From: Panorpa germanica
Lineage: Eukaryota; Arthropoda; Insecta; Mecoptera; Panorpidae
Assembly (NCBI GenBank): GCA_963678705.1
Contig: OY783204.1
Span: forward strand, 29,646,759 to 29,710,758
Direction of reading: 5' to 3'
Length of the DNA stretch: 64,000 bases
In this document: positions 37,301 to 50,400 of the stretch, in pieces
Numbering within the stretch: the first letter of the stretch is position 1
Layout of the letters: the number at the start of each line of letters is the position of its first letter
The notes under the pieces: generated by a model
What the model saw: the letters and a program-made list of their open reading frames with translations, nothing else
What the model was told of the DNA's origin: nothing
The model's database searches: none
Translations under genes and position numbers: made by a program

Positions 37301-38570
37301 ATTTCTTACGATGCTTTTCTAAATAACTACAAAAGTGGGAAGATTTTACAAAATGCGTCATACATTAAACAAAATTTTAGTAAAATCTGAATCATTGTAA
37401 ACACTGAGGTAAAATATTTAATTAGATAATATATTATTTGCTTGGAGACGAGACTATAGAATTTACATAGGAGATAAATAAATAAGTAATAATCAATAAT
37501 TGATTTAGATAAGACAAATAAATAATATTTAAATATCGGATTAGGTAAAGACAAATTATACATAATTAGATCAAGAAAATAAATATTGTTTCACTTACCT
37601 AAGGACATATGCATCCACGTGATCGCTTCGAGTGAAACTTATAATTTCACAACGGACAATTTTTAGCAACGCTTCCCAATCCTCTCTGAAAATAAAATTT
37701 TAAAAAAATAAATAAAACTTGTGAGAAAAGTTTGAGAGTAGGTGGTATAGGGATTGATTTATTTCTTCACAGTTTTAGTACATGTATATGAGAATTCTTA
37801 ACATAAATAAAATAAACAACCGGAAATAAAATCAAAATATTTACTAGCAAAAATACATTTCACAAAAATAACAAATATGTATACAAAGTGACACTCTTCA
37901 AATATTTTGAGAAGGCCTTTGTCATTGGTATGTTTTCTGTAAATATTATTGTAATATTAGATTGAAAAATCCATTATGTAATTAAACTTTACATACAAAA
38001 TTGTATGAATTGTAAAATTGGAATGGAATATTTCTGCACACATTACAAAACACACATTATTGTTGATTAGAATTATGCAGATTCCAGCTAATTATTAATT
38101 AAAAATTGAAAACTTTACTCATTTAGTAACAAATTAATTTGTAGCATATTTTTAAAAGAAGGTCAGTAAATTTCATTTACTAAATGTAAATAAAACCGGT
38201 TTATTTAACTTAATTGTTTAAATTATTAAACAAAAACCATATTGAAAGACTAAATTTTGCATACCTTTGCGTACCGGGTTGATGGAAAATTTAGAATATA
38301 TTATGCAAAACTTGGTAGTAAAAACATAGAATTTTATAATATTTACAAAAGTTAACTATAAAATTTACATAAAAATTCAAAATTCAGTATAATAATTATA
38401 CAGTTTCATTTAAAAAAATTATTATATCATAAAATTTCATAACAATACCTTGGGATTATACGAAGATCAGCATGTTTATTTTTTTCATTTGGTGCAAACC
38501 AAATTTCTAAAAGCTTTTCTACACCTTCAAAAAACTGCACACTAGTATTTAAGTCTTCATTTTCCGCCAT
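31336..38570 (-). CDS. SamDC: S-adenosylmethionine decarboxylase proenzyme
   Basis: Makes decarboxylated SAM, the aminopropyl donor for spermidine and spermine; cytosolic pyruvoyl enzyme. Exons: 38570-38449, 37685-37599, 32639-32384, 32251-32057, 31979-31887, 31806-31786, 31697-31542, 31473-31336; phases agree, giving 355 residues (human 334). Seen: [10 protein letters not shown] with Glu15/Glu18 (human E8/E11); the self-cleavage site [11 protein letters not shown], with Ser72 the expected pyruvoyl precursor; KTCGTT with Cys86 (human C82); EPCGYSMNG; and [17 protein letters not shown]. The processing site straddles the exon 2/3 junction. Exon 6 is a 21-base micro-exon (IGTEVSE). Intron 2 is nearly 5 kb, while the others are short except intron 1. 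A 7-codon upstream ORF precedes the start, and an in-frame extension follows the stop. Assignment is secure from uninterrupted family similarity. Confidence 0.97.
32640..37598 (-). other. SamDC intron 2 (about 5 kb)
   Basis: AT-rich and mostly featureless. It contains a minus-strand open segment at 35907-36143 (about 70 residues, Leu/Phe-rich, preceded by the acceptor-like CATTTAG) of unknown nature. No recognisable transposon protein or nested gene was seen. Confidence 0.5.
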
Positions 38571-39086
38571 TTCACTTAAATCAACTTATATTTTACTTGT
38601 AATAATTGAACCGAAATGTTTAAGCTCCCGTTAAGTACTGACACTGTCAGACATTTGCAATTGAAGCCTCACTTTATTTGCTCGAATATAGACTATCAAT
38701 AACTTTGTATGCTTTCATATATACCGACTGGTACCGACGTTGGTATCTCTGCGGTATACTATTATCTCTGCGGTATACTGGTAAACACTAGCTGCTATTT
38801 GTATCTGAGATATGTTCATTTCGTTCAATTGCGCAGTGATTCCTGCGCAGAGCAGTTCAGTGATTTGAAAAATATACATAGTGAGGTTATAATTAAACTA
38901 AACCTAATTATTGTTATAATAAAACAAAGAGATTTTGACATAAAAAAGTTGTTTAATAAATAAATGCAACAAAATAATTAAATATATATATTGTTTAAGA
39001 CTATCACCAGTTCATATTTAATAATTAGTACGACAGTAAATGATATATGTATACGAGTTCAGGTTACGTTTGTTGTAATGTGAATA
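38571..39086. other. SamDC promoter side and FAAH2-A 3' flank
   Basis: Contains the probable SamDC transcription start and leader, and the 3' flank of the upstream minus-strand amidase. A direct repeat TATCTCTGCGGTATACT occurs twice in a row with 2 intervening bases near 38742-38780. The plus-strand frame at 38709-38963 has no support. Confidence 0.5.
38631..38654 (-). promoter_or_regulatory. Seven-codon upstream ORF in the presumed SamDC leader
   Basis: On the minus strand ATG at 38654 opens a short frame encoding MSDSVST and ends with TAA at 38633-38631, 60 bases before the SamDC start codon. Mammalian AMD1 mRNA carries a similarly placed uORF encoding MAGDIS that represses translation when polyamines are high. 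Whether this leader is transcribed this far upstream is not known. Confidence 0.4.
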
Positions 39087-41150
39087 TTAGTTTTTTATAA
39101 AATCGGTTTCATCTTTATTAATCGTAAATGCCGGTTGCCATCCTCGACACTGTCTCTCGAGTTCTCTTGCAACCGCAAAACATAAATGATCGTTGTAAGG
39201 AGCTGCAACAACTTGTACTCCAAGAGGAAGCCTTTCTTCATTTAAACCTAGTGGTACCTGAGTAACAGGCAAGTGTAAAACATTAAATATTGCCCAATAT
39301 GCAAAGTTGTAAGGTCTAAAATACGCTGAGTAGTGATATGGCGCCAGGTAAGGTCCACTGGGGTATAACAAAACTCCATCGTCTCCCAAAATGTCCTATT
39401 TTAAAAATATATACCGTGAAAATATGTAGTAAAATTATATTTTATATGTAAATTGATATGCTAACTTACGATCAATTGTTTTTGAATATCTTCTGTTAAC
39501 ATCTTTGCCCATTCCTCATTTTCAGGTTTTCTTAGTGCATCTAAAAGGCTAAGAATTGAAGCCAGCGTGAGGTCGCTTTGACCAAATAGCTATAAAATTT
39601 AAATACATTAAAAATGATTTCAATATTAGATTTGTCGGGGTTAGACCTTTCATTTCATTTACTTTTTTGATCAGTTCAACTATTCCATTTGCTTCTCCCT
39701 TATTATTACATAAAAGTGACGGAAAATTGGCCTTTTCCTGGGTCATCCAGTACCGCCACAACCTACTCGAATGCTCGGTTCCATAGATATTAACAGGCTG
39801 TACCACACAAACGTGTTTTAGTTTCGTTACAGCTCTGAAAGTTTAACTATGTGAATTCATATATTTATTCAAGATAAAATAACATATCTAAAACCTACTT
39901 TAGCATAGCTTGTTCTAAATCGTAGCCAACACTGCTGCATGCAAGCTCATTGCTGCTTTCAGCATAATAAACTTTTATTTTTGAGATATGCAGGTGCTCA
40001 TCTAATTTTAGTAGGTTAACCTTTTCTCCAGCTAAAACTTTTGTCAATGGTAATAAGTCTTTAGCAAAACGTGTGATAGGGCCAGCTACGCACATTGTTT
40101 TGCCTTCATTGCCAGTACGCAGGGTACAACCTGTAAGAAAGGGACACGTCATTACCATTTGATGTGTGTGACTTATGATATTTACAGCAAAATAATTGGT
40201 TTAGAACCTCGCATGTTTATAACCCCGGAACTGGGTTTGTGTCCAAATACTCCACAAAAAAAAGCTGGCATTCTGATCGAGCCCCCTATGTCCGTACCTA
40301 AGCCCCATGTCGTTCCAACCGAGGACACAATGGCACCTTCACCACCACTTGATCCTCCTACAGTTCTTGTAGGATTGTATGGATTGTTAGTTCTACCAAA
40401 TAAATAATTATAAGTTTCTTGCCTAAAAAATCAAACATATTTGTAAGAATTATATTAATAGAATTTACAAAATGATTATCTTTGAATTACCATTTATTGA
40501 CTTCCGGTACATTGGTCAAGACTAGTGGAATTCCTCCCGCTTCAATGCTGAGTCTAACAATATCAGCATCTTCCTCTGCTATTTCATCTTTGCGACAAAG
40601 AAGTCCAAATGTATGACGTTGTCCCTTAACAGCAGTACTATCTTTGCAACTGAAAGGAACTCCTGCAAAATGCGTTATTAAAGAATATTTAAAGAATATT
40701 AGATTTGTAACTACATCAAATACCTAAGAATGGTTGTTTGTCAAAATCTTTTCTTGTTAGCTCTCCATTCTTTATTTTAAGATCTATTTCTTCTGCTCTC
40801 TTGAAAGCTGACTCGTAACAGTAGTCCGTGATTGCATTAATTATCGGGTTCACCTGTGTAAAAACATTTACATATCACTTTATTTTTTATTTCATTGAAT
40901 ATGTTTTAAAATATACCTGTTCTATTCTTTCGATATACGCCTCGAGTACTTCCTTACAAGTAACGTGCTTTCTTCTTATTTTCTCAGCAATATCCACAGC
41001 ACCCAAACACATCCATCTATTTGTAAATCTTAAATTTGGCAAAGTAGTCTTAGGTTGAAAATCCCAATAAATTGTAAATACTATTTCGATGATTACATCG
41101 AAATAATATCTAAGAGCGATGAGTATTTGTTTCAAAAATCCACTAGCCAT
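39087..41150 (-). CDS. FAAH2-like amidase, copy A
   Basis: Amidase-signature serine hydrolase of the fatty-acid amide hydrolase 2 type, which cleaves fatty-acid amides; membrane-anchored by an N-terminal helix. Exons: 41150-40917, 40853-40724, 40662-40491, 40422-40208, 40130-39899, 39834-39663, 39589-39470, 39395-39087; phases agree, giving 527 residues (human FAAH2 532). Seen: hydrophobic residues 4-30, GVPFSCKD with Lys128, GGSSGGEG with Ser203, and DIGGSIRMP with nucleophile Ser227. The spacings of 75 and 24 equal those of the FAAH Lys142/Ser217/Ser241 triad. The C-terminus has PVTQVPLGLN and [15 protein letters not shown]. The exon 4 donor (CGAG/GTTCTA) was chosen by phase and by alignment to copy B. 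Insect substrates are not known; endocannabinoid-like lipids cannot be assumed. Confidence 0.94.
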
Positions 41151-41699
41151 TTCTTTTATAATTTTTTTGCATTTAATTCTAGATCGCTTCTGAAAAATTA
41201 AATAAATTATACTTGTATATATATATATATATATATATAATAAAACTAGTAGTTAGGCCACGTATGTCACAGTACTAACTACATAAATGCAACTGTAGCT
41301 AACCCGAAGTTCAAGTATATTACCTTGTTATCTCCATGTGATGTACACATTTATTTTATAAATAAACACTCCTTTGTATCTATGTAGTTACACACTTACT
41401 ATTAGGAATATATTATTTAAGGTATAGGACCATCTCTAATCAATACATTAATAGACAAGTGGTTTCTGGGTAAACGTAGATCGCGGAAAGCAGTTTACTT
41501 ATTATAACAGCTGACAGTCATGGTGACATTGACATTAGTTTACAATTTACGGAACTTACCGAATCCCAACGATTTTAGTCACAAAACTTAATAAATTGTT
41601 AGTTATGAAATAATCATTATAATAATATTTATTTATATCAATTCTTATTTATCTTTCACTAACGATTTACAAAATTAATTATGAAATAAAAATAATATT
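41151..41699. other. Intergenic gap between the amidase genes
   Basis: Holds the copy A promoter side and the copy B 3' flank, both minus strand, plus the TA repeat. Nothing else is seen. Confidence 0.6.
41215..41240. repeat. (TA)n microsatellite
   Basis: About 13 TA units in the gap between the two amidase genes. Confidence 0.9.
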
Positions 41700-43749
41700 T
41701 TAATAAAATTCTGGAATTTCAAATGGAGGTACCCATCCTCCAAATAAAGATTCTAATTCTTTAGCAATAGCAATAGATAAATGATCTTTATATGGTGATG
41801 CCACTACTTGGACTCCTAGTGGGAGCCCTTCATCGTTCAATCCTATAGGTACTTGTGTAACTGGCATATGTAGTGCATTGAATAAGGCTTGGTATGTAAA
41901 ATTATATGGTCGGAAGAAAGCAGTATAATGATACGGTGCTGGGATTGGGGCACTGGGGTAAATTAGAACTCCATCGTCTCCCAGAATTTCCTAAAGTATT
42001 GTTTTTGATAAGACATTAATTAATAGCAAATAATTGAACCTTTATATAACAGGACTCTGTTTAACATACCGAGAATTGTCTTTGCATATTGCTTGTAATC
42101 TTTTCGGCCCAATCTTGATTTTCAGGCAGACTGTGCGCTGCATTAAGTTCAGTCAAAATTGTATACAATGTTAACTTGCTTTTACCAATTATCTAGTAAA
42201 AATATATAAATAGTTATCTGTAAATAATATAACGCAGGTGCGATAGTTAATGCAATTATATACCTTCTTCAATAACTCAGTTGTTGGATTCAAATCGGTT
42301 CCAACAAAATCTGTTAATTTAATAGAAAATTCTAAATCGGACCAATAGCGCCAAATGTTATAGGAATATTCGACCCCATCGACGGTGATGGGAGTACACG
42401 ATTGGCAAATTGCTTCCAAATTTGTAACAACTCTAAATGTATTATTCATTATTAGTTATAAAATAGTTGCAGTAATGTAATACTTTCAGGGGTGGATATT
42501 AAGGCATGCAAACCTAAGTAGAGCTTTCCGTAGATCTTTTGTTATTTTACTGCATCTGTGCTCATTACTTTCTTCCATGTAATAAACTTTAATTTTTGAT
42601 ATATCAACTGCATCGTCAAGTCTTAAGGCTGTAGATTTGTTTCCCAGGATAACTTTTAACAGTGGCACTAAATCATCCGCGTATCTAGTTAAAGGGCCAG
42701 GTGATAACATGCAGGGCCCTACTTCATTACCCGTTCGGAAAGACACACCTGAACATTAATCATAATCAATATCTTCACTTCTGCTCACTTATTTGTATTA
42801 ATTTATTAACCTTTAACACTGACGAGACCAGGAGTTACATAATGTCCAAATAGTCCACAATAGAAAGCTGGGAGTCTTATTGAACCTCCAGCATCACTTC
42901 CTAGACCCCATGCTGCCCCACAGGCTGCAACTAATGCGGCATCACCACCGCTGGAACCTCCAGCGGTTCTAGTACTGTTATATGGATTCTTTGTTAATCC
43001 AAAAACATTGTTATATGATTCTGTCCTGAGAAGAGAACTTATTTATTTTATTTTTATTTTATTTTATTTTGTAATATATTTATTTTACCAGTGATTCATT
43101 TCTGGGGTGTTTGTCTTGACTAAAGGTATGCCTCCTGCTTCAATAACTAGTTTAATAACTTCTGCGTCGTCTTCAGAGACAGAATCTTGTAGAACTACTA
43201 AACCAAATGTACGAAGACAATCTCGTACATCTATGGTGTCTTTAACACTAAAAGGAACTCCTAATACAACAGTTAAAAACAATTTGGTTTAAATCTTAGA
43301 TAATGTAGCGTGCTTTGCGTACCTAACAGGGGTTTCTTGGCAAGAAATTCGTCTGAATATAAGCCTAGTTCTAAATTTCTGTCAATAACATGAGCTTCAG
43401 CCATAGCAACTTGATATCGAGAGTCGTCCGTGATAGCGTTTATAATTGGGTTAACCTAAAGATGAAAGGAATAGTGTGCACTTGCTGTATATACAAAAAC
43501 CAGATAATATTTTCTTACATCTTTAATCCTGTCTACATATGCCTTAACAATTTCCTCTGACTTTAGTTGGCCGCTTTTAATTTTATTCGCCAAATCAATA
43601 ACACTACCGGTTATATACTTGTTGATTTTTAGAGGCGGTGTTTTCAGAGCTTGATTATAAAAAATGCAGGAAAATACCAGATTTATTATTGAATCGAACA
43701 ATTTCATATTCAAATCAATAAGGATCCACCATATTTTGTATAATAGCAT
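41700..43749 (-). CDS. FAAH2-like amidase, copy B
   Basis: Tandem paralogue of the amidase at 39087, same strand and same eight-exon layout with matching intron phases. Exons: 43749-43519, 43455-43323, 43260-43089, 43025-42811, 42748-42514, 42432-42264, 42192-42070, 41990-41700, giving 522 residues. The triad falls at identical residue numbers: Lys128 (GVPFSVKD), Ser203 (GGSSGGDA) and Ser227 (DAGGSIRLP). Residues 1-30 form a hydrophobic anchor. Sequence differs widely from copy A outside the signature, including MHYVTPGL-type replacements near residue 250 and a different linker ([14 protein letters not shown]), so the duplication is old. The ATG at 43749 was chosen; a second ATG lies 13 codons later. 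Substrate unknown. Confidence 0.94.
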
Positions 43750-44466
43750 CCTCAATTAATGCAAATACATACATATTTTTTTTTGGTTTTTAATTTATTC
43801 TTTTATATAATTTTTTATTACATTTTTTGATTTGTTTTTTTTTTTAATTTAATTTTTTTTGACGAGTAAGCATTTTTTAATTGAGGTTCTGAAGTTTCGT
43901 AATTGATCTTGTCGTAGCTGCTTTGATGATTAATTTTTCACATAATTTAAACAAAATAGCAATAGTAGAATTTTGTCAGAGTTATTAACGTTAATTACTG
44001 ACGAAAGTGTAATACCAACAATAATGAAATGTTAAACATAATGTTGCTGTTACAGATAGTGCATCTTTTGCGTTATATCGTAAATTAGAACTCTTAAAAG
44101 CATAATAATAAAAAAAAAACAAAAGTTTACTATAAAAGGTTCTCTATTTTATATTTTCTTACATAATTAAATTTTAAAATTGCATTGCATATAAATCTCT
44201 TAATAAAATATTAATTAATTAATAGTATAATATTAAAAATTAAGATCAACATGTATTACTTAAATATAAATTACAATAAAAATGATATAAAATTATTTTT
44301 TTGTAATACATCATTATCATTCATTTTTTAACTAACATAAATCAGTCACATTTTTTCATCACAACTTAAAACTAGCTTTCATTATTAATTAGAATATAAA
44401 AAAAATTTAAAATTAATGAGTAATTTTGTACAGATATGTGCGCCTTATATTTAAATTGTCCAATAA
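43750..44466. other. AT-rich gap between LDLRAP1-like and amidase B
   Basis: Contains long T runs near 43778-43860 and the 3' UTR of the LDLRAP1-like gene together with the upstream side of amidase B. No coding frame. Confidence 0.6.
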
Positions 44467-47400
44467 CTATGAGCAAATCATTTTACTGTCTGCCCATAGG
44501 TTAATTGTATTTCCGTTATCTTGATCTAGCTGATCATCTTCAAAAGAAACCTGCAACAAATATAAATAATAAATTAATATGAAACTAATTAAAACAAACA
44601 CAGATGTCTAGTGCTGTTTTATCGGGTTTTTGTTTCCTTTTTCAAACATTTATTTTGAACGAAAATTTCCACTAGTAATTTATAATTTAAAAATAGTAAA
44701 TTCAAATTCAAAACATAGGAAATATTTTTCTACCAAACATAACCTAAATGTCCTTGTTGGAATGTTTCTATGTTAAACCAAACTAAATATACATTTTAAA
44801 ACATGTGCCAAAATATTTTTTGGAACCTATCCCAAAAAGTTACAAGAAAATATTCTGATAGAAAACCACGCGTATATTAAAGGAATATATGGTAAATGTA
44901 AATGAGAAAATCTCCTTACCCAGGTGTTATGACTGTAGTTATCATTTCCGCAACGCTTGCTAGGTAATTCGGCTGTAAAATCAATCAACAGACTCCTAGT
45001 GCTTCCTTTAATTGAATTTATGTTTACATCTTTTTCTTGTTTTTTACATTTTCGCGGCTCGTGAAGACGTTGATCTTCTTGTGCTTGCCACACCTGAAAC
45101 AATAGAATCCAAAATTTAGTTCAACAAATTACTACAATAACGATTTTGTTGTAATGGTTGTGAAATTGAGTTTTAAGGAATGTTTGACAAAGGGCTTGTG
45201 TCCTCATTTTCTAATGGTCGATTTTTCAATTGTTGATTGAAATTGATGTTAATAAATGTGTATTGGCGTGTCTACTTTATTAAATATCTAAATCTTGACG
45301 GAGATATATAGCAAGTAAAAGTTTGAATGGTAGTTTTAGCGCATGCATAGCGTGAAATGCATTTTAACGTCAGTTATTTGTTGAGTAGGTCAGTGCTGTG
45401 GTAATGTTCTGTAGCTGTTGGTAGTCGAAATAATCAAGTCAAGTCAAAGAATAATAAGTTTTTATTTTATTTAACCCTGCTAAGGCAGACATAATATTGG
45501 AATTTTAATGTTCCTTGAAATAGCTGTAAATAATATTTGATATTTTGATATATAAATACATATAGCAGAGATTTGTGGGTTGTAAAGTTGGTAACCTGTA
45601 AACTTACCAGAGTTCTATCTTGAATATGACTTTTGAAAAAATGACTTTTTAATTGTTAATATCTCCTGAAATATTAGGAGTTATTAAAAAATAATTGAAT
45701 ATTTGAGGTTTTAGTAACCCACTTTATTAATATATAGTACACTTTCATAGAAATTAAGACATAGAACTAGGATAAGTGTTTTGCTGTAATGGTTGTGAAA
45801 AATTACACTGATTATTGAAATTGAGTTTTAAGGAATGTTTGACAATTAATAATTCATAAAACATACCAATTATTGGTAAAAGAATTTTGTAATTATAATA
45901 AAATATTTTCATTCGCTTTCCATTGTTGTGTACTAGATAATGTAATTGGACATTGGACTTTGCTCTGGTCGCTTTTTACCTTCTATTTAATTGTTTCGTT
46001 GCCAGGCACAGCCGGCATTATATTAGTCATAATAAATAAGCGTTAAAGACACACACACACACAGATACTAGTGTTGACGTTATAATACGAGTACAAAGTC
46101 CACGAATAAAGTATATAGTATATGAAACGTAACAATGCAAATGAATACCGAGATGTGTGGCTTACATAACCTATAAACAGCTATTAATATAAAATTAAGT
46201 GGAAAGCCATGAGATCTGATAAAAATAGAATGTGGACTTTGATATGTACACATGAATCAGTGATAAAATTATTATTTACCTGATAAGCTGCATTAAAACT
46301 TCTAGCTACAGTTAAAGTAACAGCTTGTGCCATTTTTCTTTTAGGACATAACATGGCATGGCATTCCATTGTCTCGTTGTCATTGGTGGCGATGAAGGCA
46401 AATACATGATCATGGGCAGCATCCGCAGAGCAATAAGATATTCTGGAGGAATAATAAAAGGTATTTATTTGGTACAAAATATTATAAATGAATAAATATA
46501 TGTTGTATCATAAATATATCTTACCTATAAATAGACACTTCCAAGAGTTGCTCTCCAGTAATTGCATTAGCCATTTCGATTCCGCGAAGAGATACATTTA
46601 GAGCGACTCTGGGGAGTTTCTTTCCGCCTGCTGTAATTATGAATCAATTAATTAGTATCAATTTCTTATTAATTAATAAATAATATTCATTTTAGCTGTG
46701 ATTATATAGATATTTACCTTTTGCCATTTGAATGACGGCCGTAACAGCTTCCGCTGTTGCTTGTTCAGACCTGGGGCTGTCTATTAACGTAGATCCTAGA
46801 TATTTCACCAAAAATGTAACTTCCTCGTCAAAATCATTGTCATTATCGATGTTGTTTATCTCCCGCAGGCTGTTTGCTAAAGCCCACTCCTCACACAACT
46901 CTGGAAATAATAAGAGAAATATGTTAAAAATGGTATTTCCAAGATATAATATATCCTATATTATAATGTTCCAAGTGTATATTTATATGTTTATATTCTT
47001 ATATGTTTGGTTCGATTTTTGTATGGTAAAACGAAAACAGCTCCAGGGAAGAAACACTAGTACTCTTATAAAATTGTATAAAGCGTAAAATTCGATTGAT
47101 ATTAAAAGTATAAAGCGTTGTCACCATCATAGCTTTTATATTTCACTATCTTAAAGAATATTTCAGTAATTTACGACTAAGGAAATAGTTAATGATTTGC
47201 GAATTGTAAATTTTGTTTAGAAATAAGTCTCTAAAAATACATTTACAGCTTTTAGTACATTTTGACGACCATTAACTACATTATCATTAATTAATTTTTA
47301 TTTTATTGACGTCAAATACCTCTAAATGTTTGACCGAGTCAAATCGCTAATTGAAAATTAAGAAAAATATGTTAATTGCTATATTTAGTTATAGAAATAT

Positions 47401-50400
47401 AATTGTAGACTTTAGTTAATGATTTAATCCTATAAGCAGTTTCAATGTGACAATATTTATGTGACCATTTTAAATTTGAAAATTGCAATATTTTGTAAAG
47501 TAAGTAGTTCAGCAATGGCTCTAAAATAGAAGTGCTGCTGTGAGAGTCAAGATCGTTTTCGTGCGTTCCGACGGTGCGGACACGCACTGCGTACGTGCCT
47601 CTGCACACATATTGAATCCATGCCATAACAATCATTTACAATATTAGTAACTTCTTGATATGATGTCACATCTTAAACTCTAATCTACCAACAAGGTTAA
47701 GAAAAAATAATACAATAGGTGTGTTTCTTTCGTCATTTTGTTTTCAACTTGTAGAAGAATATACATAAAATATTTCATAATTTATAAATGGCCAAAATCA
47801 TCTTAAATATATACGTACTATCTCAACGATCTCGAATCTAGACCTTCAAACGTTTTGATATAAAGGTCAAACTTTCGTAAAAGTAACTTGAGGTGCTTGT
47901 CGACACATCGCACAACAAAACTATAGCAGATAAATACAGATCGTTGACCCACAAATCTATATAATATGTGGACGGCATAGGCGTCCGCTGACAGGGTATT
48001 CACTAGATTACAAATTTACACCGGATACAATGAGTGCGTTATTTCCTTTTTTTTTGTATAACACCATCTATATATTATAATTCCCATTTTACTTTAGTTT
48101 CATTTAGATACACAGTAGTGTATAATTATTTCACTCATAACCAGTAATTTTGTAAACAAAATGTTAATTTCTGTATAAATTTTTCGTTAAAGTTGAAGGT
48201 TACATAAAGAGAATGTTAAAGTAGAAACCTGCTTTATCGATATGCCTGTACAATGTACATGTATACGAGTGTGTATGAAATGAAATAAAATAAATTTATT
48301 TAAACAATATTTCAAGTACGGGTTTAAAATTAAGATATACCGAAGTTATATTTCTGTAGGTATATTTAAAAAATTGCTTAAAGTTTGTATACAAAAACGT
48401 TCAAAGAAATAAATAATTTCTTTGACATATGCCCATAAATTTCCACTTACAATATGTATAGGAATATATTTTAGAAAGTATGCATGGTATTGAGATACAG
48501 TCTCTGTTGAGCAGATCATTTATAGAATGTCTACAGTAAATATATAAGCAAGAGTATGTCATAGTAACTCATATCAGTTTTGGCGATGAAGTATCCGACA
48601 TTGTAAGAAGAATTAAATTATTCATTATTTCATTTAAGCAAGTAATTATTGCAGTTGATTTATCACAAAAATTTACATATAATATTATTCTTTATTCGTC
48701 ATAAAAGGCTCGAGGAATAATAATTTACTTTATTTAAATACGACCTTTGAATGATTACTATAAGTAACATAAAAACTAATTAAAATTATGCTATTAAGCC
48801 CACTGCATATTTATTACTTAATTTGAAATAAAAAAAAACAACAACGTCTTATAAATAATAAAGTTGTTTTTAACAATAAGAATATAAATCGCTGATTCTA
48901 TTTTTATGTTTGTATGTTGGTTGCCCCACTGCTTGCTATTATAACAGCGATAACTTTGTTTTCTTGGAGGCCGTTTGCTTCAGCGTTAATCTTCGTACCA
49001 TATTTCATCTACACACAAAGCATAAAATGCGTTGTTATTGTTTTTGCAAACATGTTTTGAATATTAATTTGTTTATGTTTGTTTTTATTTTAAATAGGAG
49101 TTAGTTTTATGTTAGAAAAATATGTTAATTTTAACCTTGAAGTTGATATAAATATATGATTTACCAGTGATGGTATCTATAATATACTAGCTGTCCCGGC
49201 CACGCGTTGCTGTGTCTAATGTTTTTGTCATATTACATTACATAGCGCCATCTATTGAATATTTACTCAATCTAGTCAACAGAATATTTACTCAATCTAG
49301 TCAACAGATGTCGCCATCATCGTCGCCAGATGTCATATGTCATATAGAGATAATTAATAGACAAATAATTTGCAATAAGATAATATTGCAATCATAAATT
49401 GAGATGTAAGCTATCCTATCTTTCAAGTTGGATCAAACTGCACACGGTGTACAAATTTGATTAAAATCGGTTAAGTAGTTTAGGAGTCCATCGCGGACAA
49501 CACAGTGACACGTAATTTATATATATTAAGAAGATATATATAATAGATATAATCTTAAAAATTCGATTCAATTTGTCAAAGATTGGTTATATTAATACAT
49601 AACACTTTAAATTAGGTTGTAAACAATATTTATATTCTAGAAATATTTTTATGTGTATTTACTGCCATGATCATAAATGTGATTTTTTCAAATTGTCCCA
49701 ATATTATTGAAGATGTAAGTAAAATAAAACCAGTATAACGGGAAAAAACTATTAAAAAAATATTTAATGTCATGTCCATTTTACACACCATTAATTATTA
49801 TTTCATTTCTATTACTTAAATGAAATTTGAAATGTAATTTAATTTGAAATGAATAAGGGGCATAGCGTACTTCAATATATTTTTATGAAATGTTTTATGA
49901 AACAATAATTAGAGCAGTTATCAAACAGGAAACTGTTTAAGAAACGCAGCATTCAATGCCCCAGATAAAACAGGATAATTAGTGGTCATAAAATATGAAT
50001 TCTTATATAAAACTGATAATTAATTAACGACATAATACGCAGATAAGTTATGTAATGTTTGCACATTTATCACGTGTGTTGATTGCGCTTTGATCTAGTT
50101 CAGTTCCAAGCAATAGTCCTTGCTGATATGAGGTTGGGGCTGCGGGTGACACTGACACATGCACAAAGGCGAAATTGTTTAATAAACAAAAATATAAAAA
50201 AAGCAACTCGTCTGAGACACTACGCGCTCGTTTCCTCAATAAACATTAATGAGTAAAATTATCTAAGATCGAGTTTCTGATGACCTATTATGTTGTAAAT
50301 CGCAGTAGTTCATATTTTTTATTGATTATTTCATCATTTATTTACTATATTTTACAAAATAAACACATTTGTATATAAATTATTACGTATTTTGTTATAA

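Noticed and set aside
40159..40407. 82-codon plus-strand frame
   Set aside because: Antisense shadow of amidase A exon 4.
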